From positions 1 through 39,398 of the forward strand of contig JAFTDF010000022.1 in the NCBI GenBank assembly GCA_017454295.1: DNA of 39,398 bases, in the 5' to 3' direction. A program made the translations under genes and the position numbers. The stretch comes from Bacilli bacterium (lineage in GTDB: Bacteria; Bacillota_I; Bacilli_A; RFN20; CAG-826). Of the stretch, positions 16,901-25,600 are shown piece after piece (the first letter of the stretch is position 1; each line of letters starts with the position of its first letter). The notes under the pieces are model-generated. The model worked only from the letters and a program-made list of their open reading frames with translations. It had not been told where the DNA came from and searched no databases.

Positions 16901-19900
16901 GATGTCCAACGGACAAAGATCACGCCCGCCCAAGTACCCGTGCCGGTATTGCCTGTGAAATAAGTAGTAGAATCAACGCGCGATAATTGAACAAACTTAG
17001 AAGCGGTTCCACCGAAGAGCCACATCGCGTAGATGTCAGAGGCCGGCGCGCCAAATGTATTGGCATCTAAATAGACGTCTTCATCCGAAATGAATTCTTT
17101 CACATATTCGCCTGTGGAGGCAGTGCCACTACCAGCCGTTGCGGATGTGACACGATAAGTATGGCCGCCGTTAAATGCCGACCATGCAGCGCCCGTTTTT
17201 ACGGTATCGGGACTCTTGCCAATAACATTGGCCCAATTGCTGGGATTCGGGGTGGCGTTTTTCGTCACGGCGACAAATACGATATTGGTATAGATGCCGG
17301 CGGGCACGGTATAAGTGTATGCGCCATAACTGGCGACCATTTTGCTGCCGAAACCATAATCGGCGCTGGGCCCGTTACAGGGCCAAGCATAATAATCGTT
17401 GGTATCCTCGCCCCAGTCACCGGGAACGAAGCAATAGACCTCACCAGTGTAGAAATAATCGGCTTTTGCGTAATAACGGGCATACAGCGTGAGGCTATTG
17501 CTAGCGGTGTCACTCGTCTTTACGGTTCCATCGGGATAATAATACTGGGTAACAAAGTTACCGTTATTCTTTGTCCAATAGCCGCCGAAGAGGTAATCGG
17601 AACTGGCGGGAGTGGGCAATTCGCTAGAACCAGCAAGGGGCGTAAAGGCATCGCCAGAATCAAGTTGCAACGAAGTAACGGAACCCGCGGTACCGCCATT
17701 CTCGTCCAATGTAATCACGACTTTCTTGGTAAAACACAATTCATAGTCGTTGTTGAAATACACATAGAACGTACCCGCAGAGATACATCTAGCGTTATTG
17801 TTAGCTCCTTGCATGCCATTGAACCAAGAAGTCGAACCGCTGTTGACTTTCCCGTCCATATAAACGATTTCTTCGGAACTATTTACATAGATAGCTTTGA
17901 ACCCTTGATCATTGCCGGTTCCATAAGAGGCGCTTAATCCAATATAGACCACCAGATCATTTCTCCAAGAGGCTTGGTTGTTGGAAGAATCATAGGTACT
18001 GGCATCGGCGGCGATTGCCTCATCGAAATCCCAACTGGTGGTATAGGAAGACCCATCGCGGCTCAAACCGGTACCCATCAAATAATAGCCAGAAGTCTTC
18101 GTCCAATGAGCGTGAAGCGTGGTTGTGCTATTGGCCTGGTCCCAAACATGGGCACTCGATCCATCGGCATTGTAGTATTTCGTGCCACTGCCTCCAGAAG
18201 AAGCATAGTAACCGGCAAAGGTATAGTTGGTGCGCGTCGGCAAAGTGATAGACGGCATGGCCGCACCGAATTTTGCAGTAACCGAAGAAGAGCCACCACT
18301 GCCGGATTCAAAATCAAACGATACGGTATAGTCGTTGGCGATCCACCTTGCATATAAGGTGTAAGTGGAATCCGTTTTGTTCCAGGTCCTAGCCGATCCC
18401 AGCTGAGCCGTGTAATACTGGGTTCCACCGCTACTGGCCGAGGTATCGTACCATCCGCCAAAGGTGTAACCGCTCCTCGTAGGCGCGGCTTGGTTTAAAG
18501 GAGTGGGCATATTGCTATCGTAAGTTGCGGTCACCGCGCTTGGGACCGTCCCACTGCCACTGTTGAGACTAAAGGAAACGGTAGTTGTTTTTGCCGTCCA
18601 AGAGGCACGGACCGTAATCGCACCATAGGCATTGGCGGAAAGATTCAATGTTGTACTGGACGTAACCGATGCGGTCCCGGATGTTGGCCCAGAAGTAACG
18701 GACCACCCGCCAAAGTTATAGCCCGTCCGTGTAGGAGTGGCCAAAGTCTTCGTTCCGTCGGAAGCGGATATTGTGTAGGAAGTATTCGATATCGAAGTGC
18801 CTCCATTTACGTTATACGTAATCGTATAAGACACAGCCTTAGCGGAAATGCTGCCAAAGTTATAAGCGGCATCGCCTAAGTTATAAGTTCCAACGCGATA
18901 ATCGTTGGTTTCGCCGATTTGGACCCAACCATCTTGCTTAGCCCAGCCGGCCCTTAGCGTTGCATAGGCATATACAGTCGTATTGTAGTTATAGGATGTG
19001 CCAGAAGAATCGCCGCTTGCGCTGCCTGTATTATTGGCAGTAGAAAGATAAACTCCCGTTACACCGCTGCCAGCCGAAATGGTAACTGCATGGCTATTGA
19101 TCGTCCACTTGGCATACAGGGTTTTGGTGGCATCGGTGATGTCCCATTTTTTCGCAGAGCTGCCGTCAGCATTGTAATATTTTGTCCCCGATCCGTTCGT
19201 TTCAGTGAAATAACCACCAAAGGTGTATCCGGTTCTCGTCGGCATCGTTGCGGAAGGCATGGCCGAATCATAGGTGGCGGTAACCGGGGAACTTCCATTT
19301 AAGCCGCTTTGCATATCCAAGGTAACAGTCGTGGTCTTGGCGGTCCACTTGGCATAGAGGTTGACGGTGCCGCTGGTCGCGTAGTTAGGCGTGGTCAGCG
19401 TCGCCCCGGCAGCTCCAGCAGACTGCGTGCATGCGTCGTCTTTGTACCATCCGCCGAAGGTCCAACCGGTCAAAGACGGGGCACTTCCGAGGGTGGCATT
19501 CGAGTCGTAGGTCCAGGTCTGGCTGGAGGGTACCCCGGTGACGGATGCCGTGGCCCCCACCGGCTTGTTGGCGTTGTAAACAACGCTGTAGGTATTCGCG
19601 ACCCACTTCGGGTAAATATCGATAGATTCACCAGAGCCAAGTTCCAGGGCATAGGTCTCGCCGGCTTGGTAAGTGTTGGTTCCGTCGGTCCATTCCTCGT
19701 CCGATACAATGTGATATCCCGTCTTGGTATAAGACATCGCTGGCATGGTCACGTTTCCGCCAACCGCAACATAAACTGGATTATCTTCAGGGGCGGAACC
19801 TCCATCGCTCCCATCTCCGTTAAAGGCTACCGAATAGCATTCAATCCAATATGCATATAAGGTTTTGGTTGCATCGGTGATATCCCATTTCTTTGCCGAG

Positions 19901-22326
19901 CTACCATCGCCATTGTAATACTTGGTACCGGAACCTTCGGTTTCAGTGAAGTAGCCCGCAAAGGTGTAGCCGCTTCTGGTCGGCATCGACGCGGAAGGCA
20001 TCGCCGAATCATAGGTGGCAGTGACGGAATCGGAACCGCCCGTGCCACTTTGCTTATTTAAAGTCACGGTCGTGGTCTTGGCGGTCCACTTGGCATAGAG
20101 ATTGTAGGTACCACTGGTGGCATAGTTGGGCTTGGTCAGCGTATCGCCGGCATCGCCCGACTTGTTCGTGCAACCGGCCTCCTTGTACCATCCGCCAAAG
20201 GTCCAGCCGGTCAAAGACGGGGCGCTGCCTAATGTGGCATTGGAGTCGTAGGTCCAGGTCGCGTCGGAAGGCACTCCGGTGACTGAGCCTGTGGCCCCCG
20301 CCGGTTTGCTGGCGTTGTAGGCGACGGTGTAGGTCTTGGCCGTCCATTTTGCATAGAGATTGACGGTGCCGCCGGTGGCATAGTTGGGCTTGGTCAGGGT
20401 GTCGCCTGCATCACCCGCCTTGGTCGAGCACCCGGCCTCCTTGTACCATCCTCCGAAGGTCCAGCCGATGAGGGACGGGGCGCTACCGAGCGTGGCGTTG
20501 GAGTCGTAGGTCCAAGTGTCATCGGAAGGCACACCGGTGACGGAGCCCGTGGCTCCCGCGGGTTTGTTGGCGTTGTAGGCGACGGTATAGGTGTTGGCGG
20601 TCCACTTGGCGTAAAGAGTCTGGGTTGTCCCAGTAAGATTCCAAGTCCGGTTTGATGTTCCGTCTGCTTTGTAATACTGGGTTCCACTACCACCAGTCTC
20701 GGACCAATAGCCTCCAAAGGTATAACCTGTCTTTGCCGGTAAATTTGCAGCAATAGAAGGCATATTGGATCCATATACTGCAGTTACCGAACCAGCACCA
20801 GCCGTCGTGGCAGACTGATTATTCAAAGTAACAGTGGTCTTTTCGGTAAAGGTGTATGTATAGGTTGAATCGTTGGTGAAGGAAAAGGAGAAATTGGCGT
20901 TAAAAGCTCGATTGGCGACGATGTCTTTGGTGCCGGTAGTTTGGGCAGTCACCATCCCACTGCTTGGAGACGCGCTAGTATGACTTCCCGGATCAAACCA
21001 GGTGTCGACATCGGAATAGGGGTCACCAAATGAAAACAGTCGTTTTTTTACATTGCGATAAACTTTGAAAGTCGCATCTTCGGCAAAGGATAGCGAATAA
21101 GAAGTCCCGGTTGTGATTTCTGTAGCACTACCATCTTTGTAATAATAGAACGCCGTGGTGGTGGAAACGCTCGCGGCCTCGTCCTTAATGGTATCCGCTT
21201 GGACCGAGCCCCATCCCGTCAGTTTATATTGGTTATTGGATAAGTTGAAATTGCATTGTGCAGCATTCCATTTTATCCCGTCGTTATACATGTTCGAAAT
21301 CGTTCCAGAACTAGACGTTCTTACAAATTCGATTTTTGTTGGGGTCCACGAAGTTATAGACGAAATCGATGTACGCCATACCGCATATCTTCCAGACCCA
21401 GACAGCCAGGTTACCGAAACATCGGCGGTATGCGAAGAGTCGTCCCAAATGTGCGCAAAAATCTTTGCATCGGAAGAGGACCAGTTGTTTCCGTCATCAC
21501 CGACACCACCTAGGTAAAGATAAATGTACTGAGAACTATAAGAAGCACCGTCTACGGTGGTAGAGCGTTTCGGTCCCTGCCCCGGCATTTTGCCGACAGA
21601 GTTGCCGCTCTTTTGAATTGCGGCAGGCTCTTCTTCCAGCGCCACTTCCTCGACGAGGGATGGCTTCGATGCCGATGCGTTGCCATTGCGAACCAAAGCA
21701 ATTTTGTTGGTATCGCTATTGAGGATGATGTCGTAGTTACCATCCTGGTGAATTTGGATGTTATTACCAGCGATGGTTGCCAACGAACTGTAAGAGGAAT
21801 CGATTGTGACAGTAACCCAGTCATTAACAGTTGACGAGTTGGCAAAAGAATACTTCTTGACGCGGAGTTCCTCGTTGTTGTAGAGATCAATGCCATCTAA
21901 GTAAGCTTTGTTCTTACCACCAGAATCGGTCATTCTTTGACCGCCGGCGTATTTCCACTCATCCGCCGAGGTCTTGCCGTTCGTTAAGGCCCAGGTTGAA
22001 TCGCCTAATAGGTAATAGCCGGCACTGCTTGGAGCATCCAGGGTATAAGAGATAGTATCTTGGTCAAAATTATCCGTTGCCTCCGAATAATCATGCATCG
22101 CTTCATAATCCGCACCGTCTTGGCTGCTGAACTTGTAAGTCTTGACTCCAGTGGCGTTGATATCGGTTGTGCCGCTTTCCACTCCGCCGGTAAGAGACGG
22201 ATTTAAATGGGAGAACCACGCCATGGTGGAAACGGTCGTGGCAACAAGAGCGCTTAAAGTGACCAGGCCGGTCGCCATGATCACCATGATTCTTTTGCTC
22301 TTCTTCAAGAACTTGAATAGTTTCAT
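13930..22326 (-). CDS. Giant secreted InlB-repeat protein, intact copy (2798 aa)
   Basis: This is the only one of the three giants with a proper 5' end. ATG at 22326 is followed by a basic N-terminus, a long hydrophobic stretch and MAWFS, the look of SipW/TasA-type exported proteins. Order of parts: N-terminal domain (about residues 45-220), acidic linker ending in KMPGQGPKR (about 245-255), a beta module, eleven InlB/Listeria-Bacteroides repeats of 75-90 aa, several beta modules opening with GYYLxGxG, one more InlB-type repeat, and a C-terminal domain shared with the other giants. No LPXTG, sorting signal or C-terminal membrane segment is seen, so anchoring is unclear. The frame opens 52 codons further upstream, without the signal. 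The start has no clear ribosome site. An adhesin or glycan-binding role is likely but inferred. Confidence 0.9.
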   Translation of the reverse strand: MKLFKFLKKSKRIMVIMATGLVTLSALVATTVSTMAWFSHLNPSLTGGVESGTTDINATGVKTYKFSSQDGADYEAMHDYSEATDNFDQDTISYTLDAPSSAGYYLLGDSTWALTNGKTSADEWKYAGGQRMTDSGGKNKAYLDGIDLYNNEELRVKKYSFANSSTVNDWVTVTIDSSYSSLATIAGNNIQIHQDGNYDIILNSDTNKIALVRNGNASASKPSLVEEVALEEEPAAIQKSGNSVGKMPGQGPKRSTTVDGASYSSQYIYLYLGGVGDDGNNWSSSDAKIFAHIWDDSSHTADVSVTWLSGSGRYAVWRTSISSITSWTPTKIEFVRTSSSGTISNMYNDGIKWNAAQCNFNLSNNQYKLTGWGSVQADTIKDEAASVSTTTAFYYYKDGSATEITTGTSYSLSFAEDATFKVYRNVKKRLFSFGDPYSDVDTWFDPGSHTSASPSSGMVTAQTTGTKDIVANRAFNANFSFSFTNDSTYTYTFTEKTTVTLNNQSATTAGAGSVTAVYGSNMPSIAANLPAKTGYTFGGYWSETGGSGTQYYKADGTSNRTWNLTGTTQTLYAKWTANTYTVAYNANKPAGATGSVTGVPSDDTWTYDSNATLGSAPSLIGWTFGGWYKEAGCSTKAGDAGDTLTKPNYATGGTVNLYAKWTAKTYTVAYNASKPAGATGSVTGVPSDATWTYDSNATLGSAPSLTGWTFGGWYKEAGCTNKSGDAGDTLTKPNYATSGTYNLYAKWTAKTTTVTLNKQSGTGGSDSVTATYDSAMPSASMPTRSGYTFAGYFTETEGSGTKYYNGDGSSAKKWDITDATKTLYAYWIECYSVAFNGDGSDGGSAPEDNPVYVAVGGNVTMPAMSYTKTGYHIVSDEEWTDGTNTYQAGETYALELGSGESIDIYPKWVANTYSVVYNANKPVGATASVTGVPSSQTWTYDSNATLGSAPSLTGWTFGGWYKDDACTQSAGAAGATLTTPNYATSGTVNLYAKWTAKTTTVTLDMQSGLNGSSPVTATYDSAMPSATMPTRTGYTFGGYFTETNGSGTKYYNADGSSAKKWDITDATKTLYAKWTINSHAVTISAGSGVTGVYLSTANNTGSASGDSSGTSYNYNTTVYAYATLRAGWAKQDGWVQIGETNDYRVGTYNLGDAAYNFGSISAKAVSYTITYNVNGGTSISNTSYTISASDGTKTLATPTRTGYNFGGWSVTSGPTSGTASVTSSTTLNLSANAYGAITVRASWTAKTTTVSFSLNSGSGTVPSAVTATYDSNMPTPLNQAAPTRSGYTFGGWYDTSASSGGTQYYTAQLGSARTWNKTDSTYTLYARWIANDYTVSFDFESGSGGSSSVTAKFGAAMPSITLPTRTNYTFAGYYASSGGSGTKYYNADGSSAHVWDQANSTTTLHAHWTKTSGYYLMGTGLSRDGSSYTTSWDFDEAIAADASTYDSSNNQASWRNDLVVYIGLSASYGTGNDQGFKAIYVNSSEEIVYMDGKVNSGSTSWFNGMQGANNNARCISAGTFYVYFNNDYELCFTKKVVITLDENGGTAGSVTSLQLDSGDAFTPLAGSSELPTPASSDYLFGGYWTKNNGNFVTQYYYPDGTVKTSDTASNSLTLYARYYAKADYFYTGEVYCFVPGDWGEDTNDYYAWPCNGPSADYGFGSKMVASYGAYTYTVPAGIYTNIVFVAVTKNATPNPSNWANVIGKSPDTVKTGAAWSAFNGGHTYRVTSATAGSGTASTGEYVKEFISDEDVYLDANTFGAPASDIYAMWLFGGTASKFVQLSRVDSTTYFTGNTGTGTWAGVIFVRWTSANAPDFVSGTDEANWNKKAEQTANLFRAAGSLICYTYSSGEWSNITNRGTGWYLIGTGASYDSATWVIDWRMDTDNPYDTTREMIASESPTGTDLAKWTTITFAANDEFKIVHVQGVVPNIWIGSDHETHYISSGFITSSSGNIKAIRAFTANIYLNNSSQIIIHIISYADAATGKGYSGASSSADASGDKASFDVTVNLTNFTNPTIDSITPPTGATAATNFEFHHYATAIAKEGNAALGMNVASGVPANLYAIYWRETVVVTVKGATTVDIGDLGVPQTLDKGSTLPTYTYGEGIYGVVLGSAWNVYDQDSNHYLYSSVANVGTGTRYNSAISANMTLYLKFTQRTNSTYYVEDSPASRLAIGVNSYELYAYLFVSGYAMPNPCDLVLHHEFANYYSFSAPSSASVIINNGGNAYKDWDAINGNPSNSRVKTTALSDVVAENHNMMSILASTVLDDTYTVRNVAIALDYSGPLTSPTGSGKDYYLVGAGFTGTTAAADQWKLSTGYKLTSSALAANEYNFNLAEVANFSLTAGTSVFRIVWLDGNPSLASSSVHWLSITLSTVDGTNSRLGGGGVSNITTTTGDAYNLYLYADNSSSYYLSAVPYGGYTGTLTVGENDPVSMGVGDGDDYLIYEAGVDVEEGASFTVSYSYRGGAATPVNAVNSGSTAYISVTSNTFTFLEGGTFAFYVVNEGGNMTLAVAPIPVKGAGYYIQLEQGTSPKYFNYNEATKMNRLKDGSGNYISDSANTNAARYFGFYATAGTKLRLVSYLDGVQRIYDLADSWWTDGDPAQPEDHTDDIYTNAPTSVGTNVITINEDGYYSFYIKTGKVYATSTRGSEIDSEFKNLNQINAAANGSSQADVKQYKTSMVLAISFEVTAAKPVTFGVSLNATSAIRDYICFTVSTIDAELGVYTNPLDYMRDSARYDSGTWYNGTATYTTGSTSFAADTTYVVYIMIDYRYDKLTTAPQLKDSNGFTISLTLTQVSPS
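18100..20840 (-). repeat. Eleven InlB-type repeats in the intact giant
   Basis: Units of 75-90 aa each carry GYTFxGW/GYF... and end in LYAKWT or a variant. Repeats 2, 3 and 6 form a close subfamily (KPxGAT, WTYDSNATLGSAPSL, GGWYK), and repeats 4 and 7 another (SGTKYYN, WDITDATKTLYA). The eighth is degenerate. Repeats 2 and 3 are adjacent 258-bp units, very similar at DNA level, implying recent duplication. Confidence 0.9.
22172..22198 (-). other. Shared junction box in the intact giant gene
   Basis: On the minus strand this holds GTCTCTTACCGGCGGAGT followed by GGAAAGCGG, encoding the first residues after the signal peptide (SLTGGVESG). The core CCGGCGGAGT recurs in the same reading frame at the first homologous residues of the two 5'-less giants (CCGGCGAAGT in the first of them). 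Confidence 0.6.
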
Positions 22327-22595
22327 AGTCGTATGTGCAGGTTTTTCTTTATGAAAGCCCTTACATTGTAATCCATTCCCCCTAATAGGGGAACAACAAA
22401 TTTCGTGCCTCAATAGCTTTGTGGACCATTTTACCCTCAATTTTAGATATGATTTTGCCTCGAAAAACAGCGCGGTTTCCAACTAAAACCCAAGCCAAAA
22501 TCCGAGCCTGTTTTCGCTGTTTTTCGAGAGCTGTTTTTGAGCCAAAAAACAAGGTGAGCAATACGCGTTGTTTCACTCATCGTGAATCACACTAA
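22327..22595. promoter_or_regulatory. Control region between the intact giant and the first 5'-less giant
   Basis: This gap holds no gene. For the leftward giant a -10 candidate TACAAT lies at 22370-22365, with a TTCCCC/GGGGAA dyad (22376-22393) upstream and no clear -35. A perfect 14-bp inverted repeat and three near-tandem GCTGTTTT units lie at 22459-22540. A TTCAC/GTGAA dyad lies at 22572-22586. No convincing rightward promoter was found. Confidence 0.45.
22459..22528. repeat. Perfect 14-bp inverted repeat with 42-bp spacer
   Basis: CTCGAAAAACAGCG at 22459-22472 and its exact reverse complement at 22515-22528. Partial extra copies of the right arm flank it, at about 22506-22514 (CCTGTTTTC) and 22530-22540 (GCTGTTTTTGA). 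Confidence 0.9.
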
Positions 22596-22604
22596 GTAAG
22601 ATTC

Positions 22605-25600
22605 GTGTGTCATTCGCTTTCTTCTAAAAACCAAAAGATTCCCAAGCACTTTTCTATTCATGCTAGCTTTGCTAGAAAGCAAAAGAATCAGGCAGCCCTT
22701 TGGTGTAACTGGTGTGTTCCCGGCGAAGTGACTGCGGGGAACACGGACCTCTCCATCGTAAGTGTGACCGGAAGCAAATTTTCCTATGATGATGTGAACT
22801 CGACTACCGTGGATTATAACCATGGGACATCCATCTCTTACACCTCGTCTGGAACCCGCCCGGTGGACAATTATAGCGTCGGGGAACTGGCGGAAGATTT
22901 CGACACCCCGGCAGGCGGAGTTGGTTATTACATCACCGGGGATGCCACTTGGGTAGGATCCCTGCAAGAACATTCTGGGAAAACAAGCGCTCAAAAAGAA
23001 GAATTGGCCGGGAAATACAACGCTTCGAGGAAACTGACCGCGAAAGGCAAACTGACGGATAAAACCTTTTATCTCGAAGGGGTTTCGATCAAAGCGGTGA
23101 ATGAAAAAATTCAGATTCGCCGTCATTATTTCGTGGAAAGCGGCGGAAAGACATCCACCAAAGACGGTTTCGTTACCCTAAGCCTGGATTCCAGCGCCTC
23201 TTCTTACGCCTCCATTGAATCGAATGCCCTAAAGTTCTCGTCTACCGGCACATATACCATTTGGTTCAATGAGACCTATGAAGACACCACCGGCAGCAAA
23301 AGAAACGAGGGAACCATCGGTTTAATCAAGACCTCTTCTTCCACACCCGACAACCCAACTCCTGCTAATTTGATGGAAGAGATAGACCAAAAGCAGCAGC
23401 CTTCAAAAGGGCAAGCCAAGCCCTCTTTAGGTAGCGGACCTTCCGAAGCGAAAAAGCCCGATAGTGGACCGAAAAGAGCAGAACACGACAATTCCAATTA
23501 TTATTTGGTCGGAAGTGGTTCTTTCGAAAGCGGAACTGATTGGTCAACCGAAACGGGATTAAGGATGAGAAATGGCGGAGGCAACAACGCCGGTGCCCTT
23601 TTTGGAGTTTACCTAACTGCAGGTGATGTTTTTCAAATCAAATATGTCAACGGAAATGCGGAAACTTGGTATGGATGGAGTTCTCTGAAGAATTCAGGCG
23701 CTTATTCGAGTTTCAGGCCTGCTTATTATGATTATTATAATAACTGGACTTGGGAAAACTGGGGTGGAGGAAACGGTGATATCACTGCCGACGGAGCTCA
23801 CGATTACTATGTAAATAACAATGACAATTATTGGGGTATGGGGAGATGGTCTGGCACGGTTGGATGGACAACTTTTAATGGCCTTTGGCAAGGCGGAAAT
23901 CTCTATAAATATACAAACGGGCGACAAGTTGGAGACACGGTTGCGACCGGTTTTAAAATCTATGGCACAGACATCTCTAGTGGCGATTTGACTTATCAAA
24001 CGAATGGTAACATCGTTGTTTCCACCACTGGTTATTACAACATTTATTACAATTCCTCAGAAAACAAGGTTGTCATAGACGGGATGACAATGCCGGTTTT
24101 GATTGGTTCAATTAACAACACCAGAAATGGAAGCCGTTCTTCATACACCGAATCCACGAGCACTTTTGCTTTCTCTAGAAATGCATCCACCGGTTATCTA
24201 GAGTTATCTTCTTTCCTGCTTCATAAAGATGATACCGTGAAAATCTATGGCACAAAGAACGGAAGCGGCAAATACGCCAGTTATAACTCCAACCTCTCTT
24301 CAAACTATTTCGCCTTAAGCGATTCTGAGAAGTATATCAAAATCAAGAAAACTGGTTTGTACACATTCAGTCTTTGGAAAGATATATGGGAAGAGACAAA
24401 TCCTCATGATGATAGTTTCAAATCAGGCAATCTTTCGTCTATATCTTTTGGCTATTTGACTACCGCTGTTACTTTAAACCAACAAAGCGGATCCGGAGGG
24501 AGCGACTCGGTAACGGCATCTTATGATGCGGCAATGCCATCCGCAACCATGCCGACAAGAAGCGGCTACACATTCAGCGGTTATTACACAGGAACCGGTG
24601 GGTCCGGGACGAAGTATTACAACGCGGATGGCTCTTCGGCAAAGGCATGGGATTTCGAAGACGCGACGAAAACGCTCTATGCCTATTGGAGGGCCGTTTA
24701 TGTGGTTCATTATGACGGAAACGGTAACACCGGTGGAACCGCTCCCTCCGATAGCGAGGAAACGGCTTCGGGCGATAACGTCACCGTTGCCGATATCGGC
24801 ACCTTGGTCAAAATCGGATATATATTTGACCATTGGGACACTAAGGACGATGGCAGCGGCACCGATTATTTGCCCGGCGATGAGCATAATTTCGACAACA
24901 ATACGACCCTTTATGCGATTTGGACACCAATCACCTATTCCGTGAGGTTTAACAAAAACGATGGTTCGGGAACGACTTCTACCCAAGATGGCACCTTCAC
25001 CTATGGAACCGGCAAAACATTAAGCACGATTGCCAGTTTATCGTGGAGCAAAACGGGTTATTCCTTCCTTGGATGGGCTTATACCAGCGACGGCGCGAAA
25101 GCCATAAACAACGGGGCTTCTTTATCCACCCCGAGCGATGACTACGTCCCGGCAAATAACGGAACATTGGATCTGTATGCCAAATGGCAGGCGATTTCCA
25201 CCGATGTTACCTTGGATAACGATGGTGGATCGACCAATAAAACCATCGTCGCTACTTATGATTCGGCAATGCCGTTAACCGTAAAAGGTGGAGGCGCATT
25301 AAGCGCACCGACCAAAACCGGTTATCTTTTCGGCGGTTATTTCACAGCGAAAAACGGGGGCGGAACCCAGTATTACACCTATTCCAATAGCACGCTTTCC
25401 TCCACCAGGAATTGGGCGGAAACCAGTGTGACCACCCTCTATGCGAAGTGGACCGCGATTACCTACGAAGTAAAATACAATGCGAACGGTGGATCAGACA
25501 GTATGTCCAACTCCACTCACACCTACGGCACCGCAAAAACCCTCACCGCGAATGCGTTCACCAGAACCGGCTATTCCTTTGCGGGCTGGGCCACTACTTC

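Noticed and set aside
16219-17937. Long plus-strand open frames opposite the intact giant
   Set aside because: They are antisense to a coding frame with strong codon bias, have no ribosome sites, and show no domain-like sequence.
22327-22482. Upstream extension of the intact giant gene by 52 codons
   Set aside because: It precedes the signal peptide, would bury it inside the protein, and covers the promoter-like and repeat elements. The ATG at 22326 starts a normal signal.
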